A stretch of 64,000 nt of DNA from Pirellulales bacterium (lineage in GTDB: Bacteria > Planctomycetota > Planctomycetia > Pirellulales > JACPPG01). Below, one piece after another: positions 34,350-43,049 of this stretch (within the stretch, counting starts at the first letter, position 1; the number at the start of each line of letters is the position of its first letter). The notes beneath the pieces are model-generated. The model had not been told where the DNA came from and did no database searches. It saw only the letters and a list, made by a program, of their open reading frames with translations. Position numbers and translations under genes: made by a program. The stretch covers positions 1 through 64,000 of the forward strand of contig DASZWQ010000204.1 in assembly GCA_035546535.1 (NCBI GenBank). Reading direction: 5' to 3'.

Positions 34350-35393
34350 GTGCGCATCTTCGTCTTCGAGTACCTCACCGGCGGTGGCTTGCTGGCCGGA
34401 GATGATTCCTTGCCCGGCAGGGCGTCGCTTGCGCGCGAGGGGGCGACGATGGTGACGGCGCTGGCCGCGGATTTCGCTCGGGTTCCCGGCGCCGAGGTCG
34501 TTGTTCTGCGCGACCCCTGCGTGAGGCTGCCCGTCCTCGACCGCGTCGAAACGCGGCTCGTCCGCACGGTGGCCGAGCGGGACGAGGCTTTCGCTGCCGA
34601 GGCGGCAATGGCCGACGCGACGATCGTGATCGCGCCGGAGTGCGATGGTATTTTGCTGCGCTGTGTCGAGCGCGTGATGCAATGTGGCGGCAATTTACTA
34701 GGCCCGGGGCCGGAACTGGTTCGCCTGGCGGCCGATAAGCACGCGACCACGGAACAATTGGGAGAGGCCGGCGTGCCTGTCCCGCGCGGCGCGGTTTTAC
34801 CTGCGCCCGGAACCTGGCCGCGCGAGCTCGCTTTTCCGCTCGTACTCAAGCCGCGCGACGGCGCTGGCTCGCAAGGTCTGCGGTTGCTCGACGGGCCGCT
34901 GCCAGCCGTGGAGTGGCCGGCCGATCCCGCCCGCTGGCGCATCGAAGAATTTCGATCGGGCGTGGCTGCCAGCGTCGCTGTACTGTGCGGGCCGGCAGGG
35001 CACGTCCCGTTGCAGCCTTGCGAGCAGAAACTCGCGACCGATGGCACGTTCCAATACCAAGGGGGATCACTGCCGCTCGACGAGGCACTGTCGCAACGCG
35101 CTGCACAATTGGCCGGCAGAACGGCCGCGGCGCTACCGGCGCCCCGCGGCTACATCGGCATCGACATGGTGCTGGGCGATCGGCCAGACGGCAGTGACGA
35201 TGTCGTGATCGAAATCAATCCCCGCTTGACGACCTCGTACGTGGGCATGCGGGCCGCGACGCGTGATAATCTCGCTGGAGCGATGCTGGCCGTGGCCGGC
35301 GGCGAGCGGCCCACATTAACATGGACGAACGACCGGTGGGAATTCACCGCCGACGGCGTCGTCACCCGTCCCACGGCCGCCGCTCGCCATTGA
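34350..35393 (+). CDS. mfnD: ATP-grasp enzyme, probable tyramine-glutamate ligase (MfnD-like)
   Basis: The 347-aa ATP-grasp protein begins with FVFEYLTGGGLLAGDDSLPG and has the ATP-grasp centre (LAFPLVLKPRDGAGSQGLRL at about 158-177) and the C-terminal metal-binding VIEINPRLTTSYVG. COG1821-type ATP-grasp proteins with this start ligate glutamate to tyramine in methanofuran synthesis. The next gene is a MfnF-like partner, which makes the assignment much stronger. The start is GTG at 34350. In planctomycetes the product would serve the methanofuran/tetrahydromethanopterin C1 pathway. No other C1 gene lies in the window. Confidence 0.72.
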   Translation: MRIFVFEYLTGGGLLAGDDSLPGRASLAREGATMVTALAADFARVPGAEVVVLRDPCVRLPVLDRVETRLVRTVAERDEAFAAEAAMADATIVIAPECDGILLRCVERVMQCGGNLLGPGPELVRLAADKHATTEQLGEAGVPVPRGAVLPAPGTWPRELAFPLVLKPRDGAGSQGLRLLDGPLPAVEWPADPARWRIEEFRSGVAASVAVLCGPAGHVPLQPCEQKLATDGTFQYQGGSLPLDEALSQRAAQLAGRTAAALPAPRGYIGIDMVLGDRPDGSDDVVIEINPRLTTSYVGMRAATRDNLAGAMLAVAGGERPTLTWTNDRWEFTADGVVTRPTAAARH

Positions 35394-35433
35394 TGGATTC
35401 CGTCTGTTAGTCGCCTTGCTGTGTGCCGCAAAG

Positions 35434-36444
35434 ATGCCCATCCTCGCGCTTGATGTCGGCGGAGCGAATCTGAAGATCGCCGACGGCGCCGGCCACGCCG
35501 CGAGCGTTCCCTTTCCGCTGTGGAAAATGCCGGAACGGCTGCCGGCTGCGCTTTCAGAACTGATTCGCGCAGCGCCGCCCGCGGAGCGATTTGTCGCCAC
35601 GATGACCGGCGAATTGGCCGATTGTTTCGAGACAAAAGCCGACGGTGTGCGGGCGATCATCACTGCGCTCGAGGAAGCGACCGCCGATCACGACTTGCGC
35701 ATCTATTTGACGGACGGTTCCTTCGTCGCGCCCGCGGCCGCGATGGCACGCCCGCTCGAAGCCGCCGCGTCGAACTGGTACGCCCTGGCTTGCTTCGTGG
35801 CGCGCTACGTGAGTTCACCGGCAGGATTACTCATCGACATCGGCAGCACGACCTGCGATATCATCCCGCTTGTCGACGGTCGCGTGGCAGCCGAGGGGCG
35901 AACCGATCCCGCGCGGCTGGCGTCCGGCGAACTGGTCTACACGGGCGTGGTGCGCAGCCCCGTATGCGCCGTTGCCCGCAACCTGCCTTGGCAAGGTCGA
36001 TCATGCCCGACGGCGCATGAATTGTTTGCGACGACGCGCGATGCGTACTTGCTGCTCGGCGAGCTGGCCGAAGACCCGGCGGCAACCGACACCGCCGACG
36101 GTCGTCCCGCCACGCGCGCTGCCGCTCGTGACCGACTGGCCAGGACGATTTGTGCCGATCGCCACATGTTCAGCGCCGATGATGCGCTGGTTGCGGCCGA
36201 AGCTATTCGCGAGGCGCAAGTCGAGCAGATTTCAGCGGCCGTGGCGCGCGTGGTAGCGCGGCTGCCTGTCCGACCAGTCACGATCGTGCTGGCTGGCGAA
36301 GGAGAGTTTCTCGCGTACCGCGTGATTAATCAACTGCGACTGGCCGTCGAAACCATTTCGCTCAGCGCAAAGCTCGGGCCAATCGTCTCGCGCTGTGCGC
36401 CGGCCCACGCCCTGGCCGTACTCGCGCGAGAATCGCGATCGTAG
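35434..36444 (+). CDS. mfnF: Hydantoinase/oxoprolinase-like protein, probable MfnF
   Basis: The 336-aa protein has two ASKHA nucleotide-binding motifs, ILALDVGGANLKIADG at the start and GLLIDIGSTTCDIIPLVDGR in the middle. The hydantoinase/oxoprolinase-type small member found in H4MPT-linked C1 gene sets has this layout, and MfnF of methanofuran synthesis is its characterised member. The ATG at 35434 is chosen over a TTG at 35416. It follows mfnD by 40 bases. The last part (ALAVLARESRS) is short and ends cleanly. Function rests on family and context, not on catalytic residues that I can verify. Confidence 0.72.
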   Translation: MPILALDVGGANLKIADGAGHAASVPFPLWKMPERLPAALSELIRAAPPAERFVATMTGELADCFETKADGVRAIITALEEATADHDLRIYLTDGSFVAPAAAMARPLEAAASNWYALACFVARYVSSPAGLLIDIGSTTCDIIPLVDGRVAAEGRTDPARLASGELVYTGVVRSPVCAVARNLPWQGRSCPTAHELFATTRDAYLLLGELAEDPAATDTADGRPATRAAARDRLARTICADRHMFSADDALVAAEAIREAQVEQISAAVARVVARLPVRPVTIVLAGEGEFLAYRVINQLRLAVETISLSAKLGPIVSRCAPAHALAVLARESRS

Positions 36445-36508
36445 GGTGCACGGTGTTCACAGGGCACCCTACTGCAAACACCTCGGGGTCGCAGACCCCG
36501 GCTACAGA
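36441..36508. repeat. GTAGGGTGC/GCACCCTAC repeat plus GGGGTC hairpin
   Basis: GTAGGGTGC (36441-36449) and GCACCCTAC (36464-36472) are inverted arms. GGGGTCGCAGACCCC follows at 36485-36499. Related bits occur near 25256-25274 and 38339-38358. It fills the gap between mfnF and the convergent gene. Confidence 0.65.
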
Positions 36509-36535
36509 CGTAAGGATCGCCGTGTGGAGCGTCCG

Positions 36536-38185
36536 CTAATCCAATAGCCGGCGGTACTCGCCCATCCAGTACGGCAAAAGAATGAACGTGCCGTCGTCAC
36601 GGGCTCGACCGTCGCCGCCGTGATCGAGCTGGTACGGATCGCCATTCCATTTCATCACATGGCGCTCGGCGATGGGAAGCACGCGATCGCCGCGCACGCG
36701 CTTGAACCGATTCGTGATCGTCACGGCCACGTCGCGGCGGTGGCTGTTCTTCACGCCCCACATCGTCGTGTCCTGCGGCACTTCACGGAACCACTCGATG
36801 CACTCGTCGCGATCGTATTCCTCTGGTGGCACGAGGCCGGCGTCGGGGCGTTTGAGTGGATCGGTCCACTGGTTGGCTTGCAAGCCCGCTGCGTAAATGA
36901 AATTGAAAAACGGGCTGTGTTCCGGCCGTTCCACCATCCAGGTGCGCCGCAAGCTGGCCATGTATTTCGTGCGCAGCTCCGGATCGCGCTCGTAGATCAC
37001 TAGCGGGTAGTAGGCCGTGAACGCCAGCTCGTCGTCGCTGTGATTGGTCATTTCCACCGGCCAGGTGTGCTTTTGCAGCACGGTGTTGGTCGCGTAAGCG
37101 TGCTTCTCGATCAGCTCCTTGGCCGCCGCCGCATAGCGCGGATTGCCCGTGATGTGGTCGGCCACTTTCAAATGCGACAGGATTTCCAGCGAGTTCAGCC
37201 CGCGATCGCCGAGCCGCTTCAGATCATGATTCAGCTTCTCGGGCGCCCACACGCCCCAGGTGGTCGGTTCGCCTGACGGCCCGACGTAATAGAAGCCGTG
37301 ATCGATAATATGATCCGTGATCCGCGCGACGTAGGCGGCGATCTCCTTCTTTTCCTCGTCCGTGGCCGCGATGTCGTGGTAGATCGAATAGGCGAAATAA
37401 TGGCCGTCGACTTCGTCGCTCGAAGTATCCCCCTTCCACCACCACTTGCCATCGGCCGACTTGTGCCATTCGCCGCCGTGCTTCCACGAGTCGTCGTCGA
37501 TCACGAGGACGCTGCGGGCGACAAAGCCTGGAATGCCGGTGATACGTTCCAGGAACATGAGCGCCTCGAGTGCGGCCCGCGCGTTTCGCTTGGCCGCCGG
37601 ATCGCCGGTAGCCCCGTAGCGGAAAGCCTCGGCCGCGACGTACAGGCTGGTCCATAGCCCATCGTTATCGTTGGTGTGCTGCCGGTAGCCGGCCGCCAGG
37701 TTGCCGGGCTCCTTCAAATAGACGTCGCCCACGAGTCCGAAGCGCAAATGGTGCTTCTGTATGTTGTCGTCGATCTCGGCCATCTTGCGGTCGAGCGTCA
37801 TGTCCTGCTGCTTGATGCGCACGGTCCCACCCGAGGTAATGACGACAACTTCATTCGGCTTGACGACACTCAGTTCGCGCACGTCGTCGGCCGGCAGCCA
37901 GCGGCGCGAATGAAAGACCCGCCACCGCGCAGCATTTGCCGATAGCAGCATCAGGCCATGCTGCGATCCGACCCACAGGCTGCCATCCGCAGCCCGCACT
38001 CCGGTCGTGACATCTCCAAACGGCGGGATCGGCTTGCCTTGCTCGAGGTCGGCGAGTTGCTTGCTCGACAATCGTTCGCCGATGCTCGCGGGCAGATTTG
38101 TCGTGTTAACGGGCTCAGCGGTCCAAGCCTTGTAGGTATCATCGTGGACCGCCAAGAGCGCGGCGCAGCACAACAAAGCATTCAT
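36536..38185 (-). CDS. Secreted six-hairpin glycosidase-like protein with propeller-like N-terminus
   Basis: The 549-aa product starts at the ATG at 38185, preceded by GAAGGAG; frame continues upstream through a MITE-like element (38387-38545), which would add a meaningless 116-residue extension. A short signal peptide (MNALLCCAALLAVH) comes first. A propeller-like stretch (TTGVRAADGSLWVGSQHGLM) follows at about 60-80, then a long helical toroid-like domain (TSLYVAAEAFRYGATGDPAA and onwards). The fold suggests a carbohydrate or lyase-type enzyme, but I find no catalytic acid with confidence. It is divergent from the aldo/keto reductase gene. Confidence 0.8.
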   Translation of the reverse strand: MNALLCCAALLAVHDDTYKAWTAEPVNTTNLPASIGERLSSKQLADLEQGKPIPPFGDVTTGVRAADGSLWVGSQHGLMLLSANAARWRVFHSRRWLPADDVRELSVVKPNEVVVITSGGTVRIKQQDMTLDRKMAEIDDNIQKHHLRFGLVGDVYLKEPGNLAAGYRQHTNDNDGLWTSLYVAAEAFRYGATGDPAAKRNARAALEALMFLERITGIPGFVARSVLVIDDDSWKHGGEWHKSADGKWWWKGDTSSDEVDGHYFAYSIYHDIAATDEEKKEIAAYVARITDHIIDHGFYYVGPSGEPTTWGVWAPEKLNHDLKRLGDRGLNSLEILSHLKVADHITGNPRYAAAAKELIEKHAYATNTVLQKHTWPVEMTNHSDDELAFTAYYPLVIYERDPELRTKYMASLRRTWMVERPEHSPFFNFIYAAGLQANQWTDPLKRPDAGLVPPEEYDRDECIEWFREVPQDTTMWGVKNSHRRDVAVTITNRFKRVRGDRVLPIAERHVMKWNGDPYQLDHGGDGRARDDGTFILLPYWMGEYRRLLD

Positions 38186-38386
38186 CAAGCAAACTCCTTC
38201 AAAGGGGCGGTCACGCGTGGCGTCAGGGCAAGGCGAGTCGGGCAGGACAGCAAGGTGTGCAAGCTCATAACTAGCCGCCGGCCTCGGGCTTCGCAAGAGT
38301 ATGAACGGCATAGGCCGCGCGAAAATGCTGCCCTCTGGTAGGGTGCCCTGTGGGCACCACGCGTTTCGTGGCGAGAAGATGGTTCC

Positions 38387-38545
38387 CCTAGCAGCCTGTT
38401 GAAAAAAGCCCTCGTGGCTTTTTTCAACCTCGCCAAGTGCGAAGCAAAGCTTCGCACGACTCGCAAAATAACGACATACGTCGATATTTTGCCATCGCAT
38501 CCCTGCGATGTCGCAGCCCGTTGAGTTCTTCAACAGGCTGCTAGG
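38387..38545. mobile_element. MITE-like element, copy 2 (159 bp), inverted
   Basis: It has the same perfect 17-base ends as the 18061-18219 copy, is in opposite orientation, and differs from it at about five positions. It lies between two divergent genes; frames run out of the element into both, but both real starts lie beyond it. An active family is likely because the two copies are so alike. Confidence 0.88.
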
Positions 38546-38729
38546 GCACCCCTACGACTGCGACTGCCGAAAAGGTGCGAAAACGCAAAATCTCCCAAAA
38601 GTGGCAAGCTGTCGGTCAAACTCCTATGATCGGAGGGTCTTTTCGATTGCTGGCGGGCGAATCTTCCTACCGTCGCCGACCGGGCGTACGACGGCCGGTG
38701 CAATAAACAAATCGCAAAGGGTTTCGACG

Positions 38730-39788
38730 ATGCGCGACACGCAAAACGGCCACCAGCGGCGCGATTTCTTGAAGTCAGGCTTGTTGGCCGCCGCAGGCAC
38801 TACCGCCCTCGGCCAACGCATCGCCGGCGCCACGGCGCCGGCCGAAAAATCGATCGAGCTCTCGACCGGCAAACTGCCCACGCGCAAGTTCGGCAAGACG
38901 GGACACACGCTGCCGATCCTGGGCATGGGGGGCTCGGCCATGGTCAAGCTCTTTGCCGCCTCCTACGGTATTGAGCTTCTGTCGATCGACCAGCGCGTCG
39001 CCATGGTGCGGCACGCCTACGATAGCGGCATCCGCTATTTCGACACCGCCCGCGTCTACGGCGAAAGCGAATCGATCATGGGGCGCGGTTTGAAAGGCGT
39101 GCGCGAGAACGTTTACCTGGCCACGAAATGCCACCTGACCGATCCCGGCCAGGTGCGCAAATGCGTCGAGACATCGCTGGAACAACTCGGCACCGATTAC
39201 GTCGATTGCGTGCAGATCCACAGCCCGGCGATCGAACGCGTCGGCTTCGACGGCGCGATGAAGATTCATGCCGAGTTGGTCAAGCTGCGCGACGAAAAGA
39301 TGCTGCGCTTCATCGGGCTGACGACGCACGTCGCCTTCGAGGACGTGCTAAAAATGATCGGCACCGGTGGATTCGACCAGGTCCTGCTGGCCTATGGCTA
39401 CTTTCGCCGCGGCATGGACACAATCCTCTCGAACACGAAAGTCGAATATCGCGACCAATGCCTGGCCAAGGCGGCCGACCTGGGCATGGCGATCGTGGCC
39501 ATGAAAGTCATGGGCGCGAACATCTTCAGCCACAATTCGAAAAACCTCGTGGCTGATTCCGACCCGGCCGTGCTTGCGCGCTTGCCGGCCGCGGCCATCC
39601 GCTGGGTCCTGCAAGATCCGCGCATCTCGATGCTGAATATCGGCGTGTCGATGCCTGCGGATATCGATCAGAACCTGGCGACGCTGACCGGCAATCTCAC
39701 CTATACGAACGAAGATCGCACGCTCTTGGCCGAGTTTTCGGCCAAAGCCTACGGCTCGGAAACCGTGCAGAAGATGAAGGTGACGTGA
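38730..39788 (+). CDS. Tat-exported aldo/keto reductase family protein
   Basis: The 352-aa product has a Tat signal (RRDFLKSGLLAAAG at about 10-23) and then an AKR TIM barrel: LGMGGSAMVKLF, the catalytic set in IRYFDTARVYGESE with Asp and Tyr, Lys in YLATKCHLT, and His in CVQIHSPA. The C-terminal NADPH site includes WVLQDPRISMLNIG. The start ATG at 38730 is preceded by AAAGGG; the upstream frame comes from the MITE-like element. Exported AKR-type proteins are common in planctomycetes, and their in vivo substrates are unknown. Secretion by Tat suggests a bound cofactor. Confidence 0.93.
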   Translation: MRDTQNGHQRRDFLKSGLLAAAGTTALGQRIAGATAPAEKSIELSTGKLPTRKFGKTGHTLPILGMGGSAMVKLFAASYGIELLSIDQRVAMVRHAYDSGIRYFDTARVYGESESIMGRGLKGVRENVYLATKCHLTDPGQVRKCVETSLEQLGTDYVDCVQIHSPAIERVGFDGAMKIHAELVKLRDEKMLRFIGLTTHVAFEDVLKMIGTGGFDQVLLAYGYFRRGMDTILSNTKVEYRDQCLAKAADLGMAIVAMKVMGANIFSHNSKNLVADSDPAVLARLPAAAIRWVLQDPRISMLNIGVSMPADIDQNLATLTGNLTYTNEDRTLLAEFSAKAYGSETVQKMKVT

Positions 39789-40364
39789 GCGAGTTTTTTT
39801 AACGTCGGCGTGCCGCGACCCAAGGAATTCAAAACGAAGCCAGGAGGAGAAACGACGCTGATGTTGCTGCGCCGGCGCGGTTAGCGTTGCCAATTCATCA
39901 TTTCTGCACTCATCATTTTCTTCTCCGTGTCTCCTGTGTCTCCGTGGTGCATCTCTTTCCTTTTTTTGCTGCCTGCTGCCCTCTGCCGACGCTTTCACCT
40001 ACCAGCCGCAGGCAAGCGCGCACTGCACAAATGAGAAACTACTGAAGATCGAACAGTTTTGCATGCAGGTGAGCGGATACAGGAACCGCTGCGGATCGTT
40101 GGGCGTCGGATTCGCACCCGTAAGCACATCCCAGGTCGTTATCAATTCGTCAGGGTGGTTCACGGCCGGACGTATGACGCGCTGCGTGGGCGGCGCTACG
40201 TCCTCAGCAGAGTCTCACGCGATGGAATCCGCAAGAGCTTCTACTAGAGGACGAACGCCGCACATTGAGTTTCCGTACTTCGGAAACGCCTATTTGATCT
40301 CGGCTGTTCACAAGACAGTGACCACATCCGATGCGAAAAGACTGCCATGGTTGCGGTATCACCA
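39789..40364. other. Gene-free stretch with repeat-like sequence
   Basis: No gene is supported here. Around 39895-39960 is a CATCATTTC...TCATCATTTTCT stretch plus a run of short CTCC-rich words of the dispersed AT-rich repeat family. Short frames at 40059-40247 show no recognisable domain. Confidence 0.6.
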
Positions 40365-41921
40365 CTATGCTACCGTTTCTTCGCCCCGCCGGATGTGCTC
40401 CTCACGCGAGTGGTGGTGCGCGAGTTGCTCAAGGTCCCGAGTGAGTGATTTCTTGTATGCTTGGCTAATACGCTGATCCCGTAAGGCATCATCCGTCGTT
40501 TGCTCCTCCTCCTCGCCTCGGATCATTTGAAGCCTCGTCCACTCCGCACGTAGGGATGCTAAGTATTCGAGTCGCGCCGATTCCATCTGCTCATCGTCGG
40601 ATGAGTAACCGCCGCCAGGGAGCCACGCGTCGTCGCCCCACGGCAGTACCGACTTTGGCAATGGATTCGGCGAAGTGGGCAATAAGAATCCGGTATATGC
40701 GATAATTTGCGGCTGATCGATCGCAAAACTTGATCCGTCCCAATGGCCATTGACCTTCAAATCGGAATTTGATTCGGAATACGATCCGGAAATGCTAAAA
40801 GGTCCCCATCCGACTGAAGCCCCTGCTTGACACTGGCTCGCGACAAACGTTTGATCGTTATGTGAAAAGTTAGCAATAACCTTAACCTTACGTGCCAGAA
40901 TAAAATGCGTTGGCACGAAGGGCATCTGCCCTAATGGACGAACAGGGGGCGAGGCGCTCACATTACCACCATCGGAGAGCGTCGCGGGGCCGTGGGTTTT
41001 GGTCCAAGTCCACCACCTGTAACTAAACACGTCGGGTGTGAACCATGGACGTTGAATCCTCACTCGTAAAAACTCAAAACTAATGTCAATATGCGACGTG
41101 TCGCTATCTCGGTGGTTGTACTGCGTAGATCCCCCTGCTGATGCACCAAAACTCCACAAGCCGAAACCTATTCCTCCTCCTGCCGACCAAGATGTTGACC
41201 GCGACTTGACGTGGCTGCTGCTGTCATCGATGGTCCTAGAGAATGAGGCCCAGGAGGTCGCCGGATCACCCCAGTCCTTGGACGGCGGATAGAAGTACGT
41301 CGAATAGTAATCACCGCGCGGAGCGTTTTGCGGTAGTCCAAACGCATTCTGTATGTCCATCCAGAACGTCTGTGGATATCCTTTTAATATCTGGTTTAGC
41401 GTGGCTTGCCTATTCTCATAGTCACGTTTATACCCAAAGTTGCTCCAGTTCGTTAACGCCCTCGTACGTCGCCTGCTTAGGATTGCAAGAGCCGCCGCAT
41501 TAGGTGTTGGCGAATTCGCTTCCTGTTGGTACGCACGATCGGCATCATCGTAGTCGTCCGCATATTGATCGTATGCGGCTTGATGACTTCGAAGCCAACT
41601 CCTGATTTGCGCAATTTCTCGCTCCTCAGCTGCAGTTGCGCTTTTAGTTGGTAACGCAGAGAAGTGCAAGATTTCCTTGAATTTCTCAGATATTGAGCCT
41701 GGCAATTCAGTTCGCTGAAATGTTGAATCCAAAAGTGGATCGACAAGGTCGAACTGAATCCACATGTCGTCTGTTCCTGACACCTCCTTAAGGTTCGTGC
41801 TTACGAACTGACCGGGGCTTTGAAAGCACGCAAATTCTCCTTGTGACAAGCGATCTCCGAGAAACAGCTGGTTCTCCATCTCATTGTAGAGATTGCCAAT
41901 CACTTGATAATTATCAGCCAT
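40365..41921 (-). CDS. Unknown 518-aa protein next to a subtilase stump
   Basis: The protein starts at the ATG at 41921 (preceded by GAGCGAGG). It has a helical N-terminal half (EREIAQIRSWLRSHQAAYDQY, about 120-160). A beta-rich, Gly/Ser/Trp-containing middle follows (STSWSAGGGIGFGLWSFGAS), then ISFEFLRVRIQRPWFTPDVF and a region rich in aromatic residues. The C-terminal 60 residues are highly charged (RGEEEEQTTDD). No signal peptide or membrane helix is seen. The base composition is much lower in GC than the neighbouring genes, a sign of transfer. I recognise no family. The stump of a PatA/PatG-type subtilase lies 15 bases upstream, so the two may once have formed an operon. Confidence 0.75.
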   Translation of the reverse strand: MADNYQVIGNLYNEMENQLFLGDRLSQGEFACFQSPGQFVSTNLKEVSGTDDMWIQFDLVDPLLDSTFQRTELPGSISEKFKEILHFSALPTKSATAAEEREIAQIRSWLRSHQAAYDQYADDYDDADRAYQQEANSPTPNAAALAILSRRRTRALTNWSNFGYKRDYENRQATLNQILKGYPQTFWMDIQNAFGLPQNAPRGDYYSTYFYPPSKDWGDPATSWASFSRTIDDSSSHVKSRSTSWSAGGGIGFGLWSFGASAGGSTQYNHRDSDTSHIDISFEFLRVRIQRPWFTPDVFSYRWWTWTKTHGPATLSDGGNVSASPPVRPLGQMPFVPTHFILARKVKVIANFSHNDQTFVASQCQAGASVGWGPFSISGSYSESNSDLKVNGHWDGSSFAIDQPQIIAYTGFLLPTSPNPLPKSVLPWGDDAWLPGGGYSSDDEQMESARLEYLASLRAEWTRLQMIRGEEEEQTTDDALRDQRISQAYKKSLTRDLEQLAHHHSREEHIRRGEETVA

Positions 41922-41935
41922 ATGTTCGACCTCGC

Positions 41936-42130
41936 TCAATAGGGTAGGAGAGCGCGCGGCTTGCGTGCCCGCGCAAACAATGAAAGTGGAACTTCTAAAG
42001 GTGAGGGTACAATCCGGCAAGGATGCGCTGTGTCGACAGGACCATCCAGCACGGCGATGCAAACACGTGGGTCGCCGAGAGTCTCGTCCCACAACTGCTT
42101 CAAGTCGGGAAGTACGGTCGAGATGATCAT
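41936..42130 (-). pseudogene. Truncated PatA/PatG-type subtilase, N-terminal stump
   Basis: Read on the minus strand, residues MIISTVLPDLKQLWDETLGD, then PRVCIAVLDGPVDTAHPC (down to about 42019) match the start of cyanobactin-type S8 subtilases, including the Asp of the catalytic triad in AVLDGPVD. After HPC, similarity stops abruptly and a low-quality frame runs to a stop at 41936. The His and Ser parts of the protease are absent anywhere nearby. This is a deletion remnant of a larger protease gene; in-frame ATGs at 42148 and 42130 are both possible starts. Confidence 0.65.
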
Positions 42131-42341
42131 CAAAGCGTCTCGATGCACGTCATCAACAAGCGAGCCGACGATCTGACAACTTCGTTCCCCACTTGACCTG
42201 AAGAACCGAGGCGCGGATACGTCTCACTTTGGGGTTGCTTTGGGGACGATGTGGGGTTCCGTCCCGCCCGGCGCCAGACCAGGCAGCAAGAGGCGCACTG
42301 CGGCGCTCTTGCCGTCCGGCCGCGACGAATCATCGAGGGCG

Positions 42342-43049
42342 TTATTTCCCGACGAACGCCCAGCCGACCGCCTCGCCGTTGCCGTTGCCGATGAACCGAA
42401 TGAGCCGACAACGATGATGCCGATTGAGCGCTTTGATCGTGTCGTGCAAGCGGCGTTTCGTACTCTTGTCGCCGTTGGGTGACAGTGGATCGTAGACATG
42501 GGTCGGCCAGCCTTCTTCTTGAAACGCGTTCAAGATTCGCTCCTGCAGAACTGCCGGAACGCGGTACCGTTTGACGATTCGGGCGCCGACATAGAGCGTT
42601 CTCGAAGCTGGATCCCAACGCGGCCGTTGTGCGACCTTCAACGCCGGCTGCGCATCCGATCGCGCCATCTCCGCCCAGCCGAAGCGAGGCATCGCCCGCG
42701 GAGATCCGGCGAGGGATTCCGAAGGCGGCACGCGCAGCACGAAACAGGTTCCCGGAGGAAAGGCCAGGTTGTTGAGGGCCTCGAACTGCCGGCTTTCCGC
42801 CGAATTCTGCGTTACTTCACGGCGATAATTGACAAGGCCGCCGCAGGCAATCGCGCGCAGTTGATTGATCGTCGCGCCCGCGGAAAGAAGCGCCGGCAAT
42901 TCAACGGCGAATTCCCACGGATCGCTACCCAGGGCCTCGGCGTATTGCCAGGCTTCGATGAGCAAGTTCGGCAGGCAGAACTGCGGCCTCTTCTCTTTGC
43001 GAGAACGAGACAGCTGCCTGGGTCGATTCGCTGCCCTTGCCATACCCAT
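42342..43049 (-). CDS. Unknown protein with winged-helix-like C-terminus
   Basis: The product is about 235 aa from the ATG at 43049 (a later ATG at 43043 is equally possible; longer frame to 43163 lacks support). The N-terminal part has LIEAWQYAEALGSDPWEFAVE. The C-terminal part is basic and shows RWDPASRTLYVGARIVKRYR, VPAVLQERILNAFQEEGWPT, and RRLHDTIKALNRHHRCRLIR, a layout resembling winged-helix DNA-binding domains. It may be a regulator of the neighbouring locus or part of an accessory module. No catalytic motif is seen. Confidence in expression is moderate. Confidence 0.65.
   Translation of the reverse strand: MGMARAANRPRQLSRSRKEKRPQFCLPNLLIEAWQYAEALGSDPWEFAVELPALLSAGATINQLRAIACGGLVNYRREVTQNSAESRQFEALNNLAFPPGTCFVLRVPPSESLAGSPRAMPRFGWAEMARSDAQPALKVAQRPRWDPASRTLYVGARIVKRYRVPAVLQERILNAFQEEGWPTHVYDPLSPNGDKSTKRRLHDTIKALNRHHRCRLIRFIGNGNGEAVGWAFVGK

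Noticed and set aside
36536-38533. N-terminal extension of the glycosidase-like gene up to 38533
   Set aside because: The added residues come from the MITE-like element; GAAGGAG before the ATG at 38185 and the signal peptide there mark the real start.
38508-38729. N-terminal extension of the aldo/keto reductase gene
   Set aside because: It starts inside the MITE-like element; the Tat signal begins right after the ATG at 38730, which has its own SD.
40059-40247. Small plus-strand frame with Arg-rich sequence
   Set aside because: TTG start, no SD, no recognisable domain; could be a relic, but nothing supports it.
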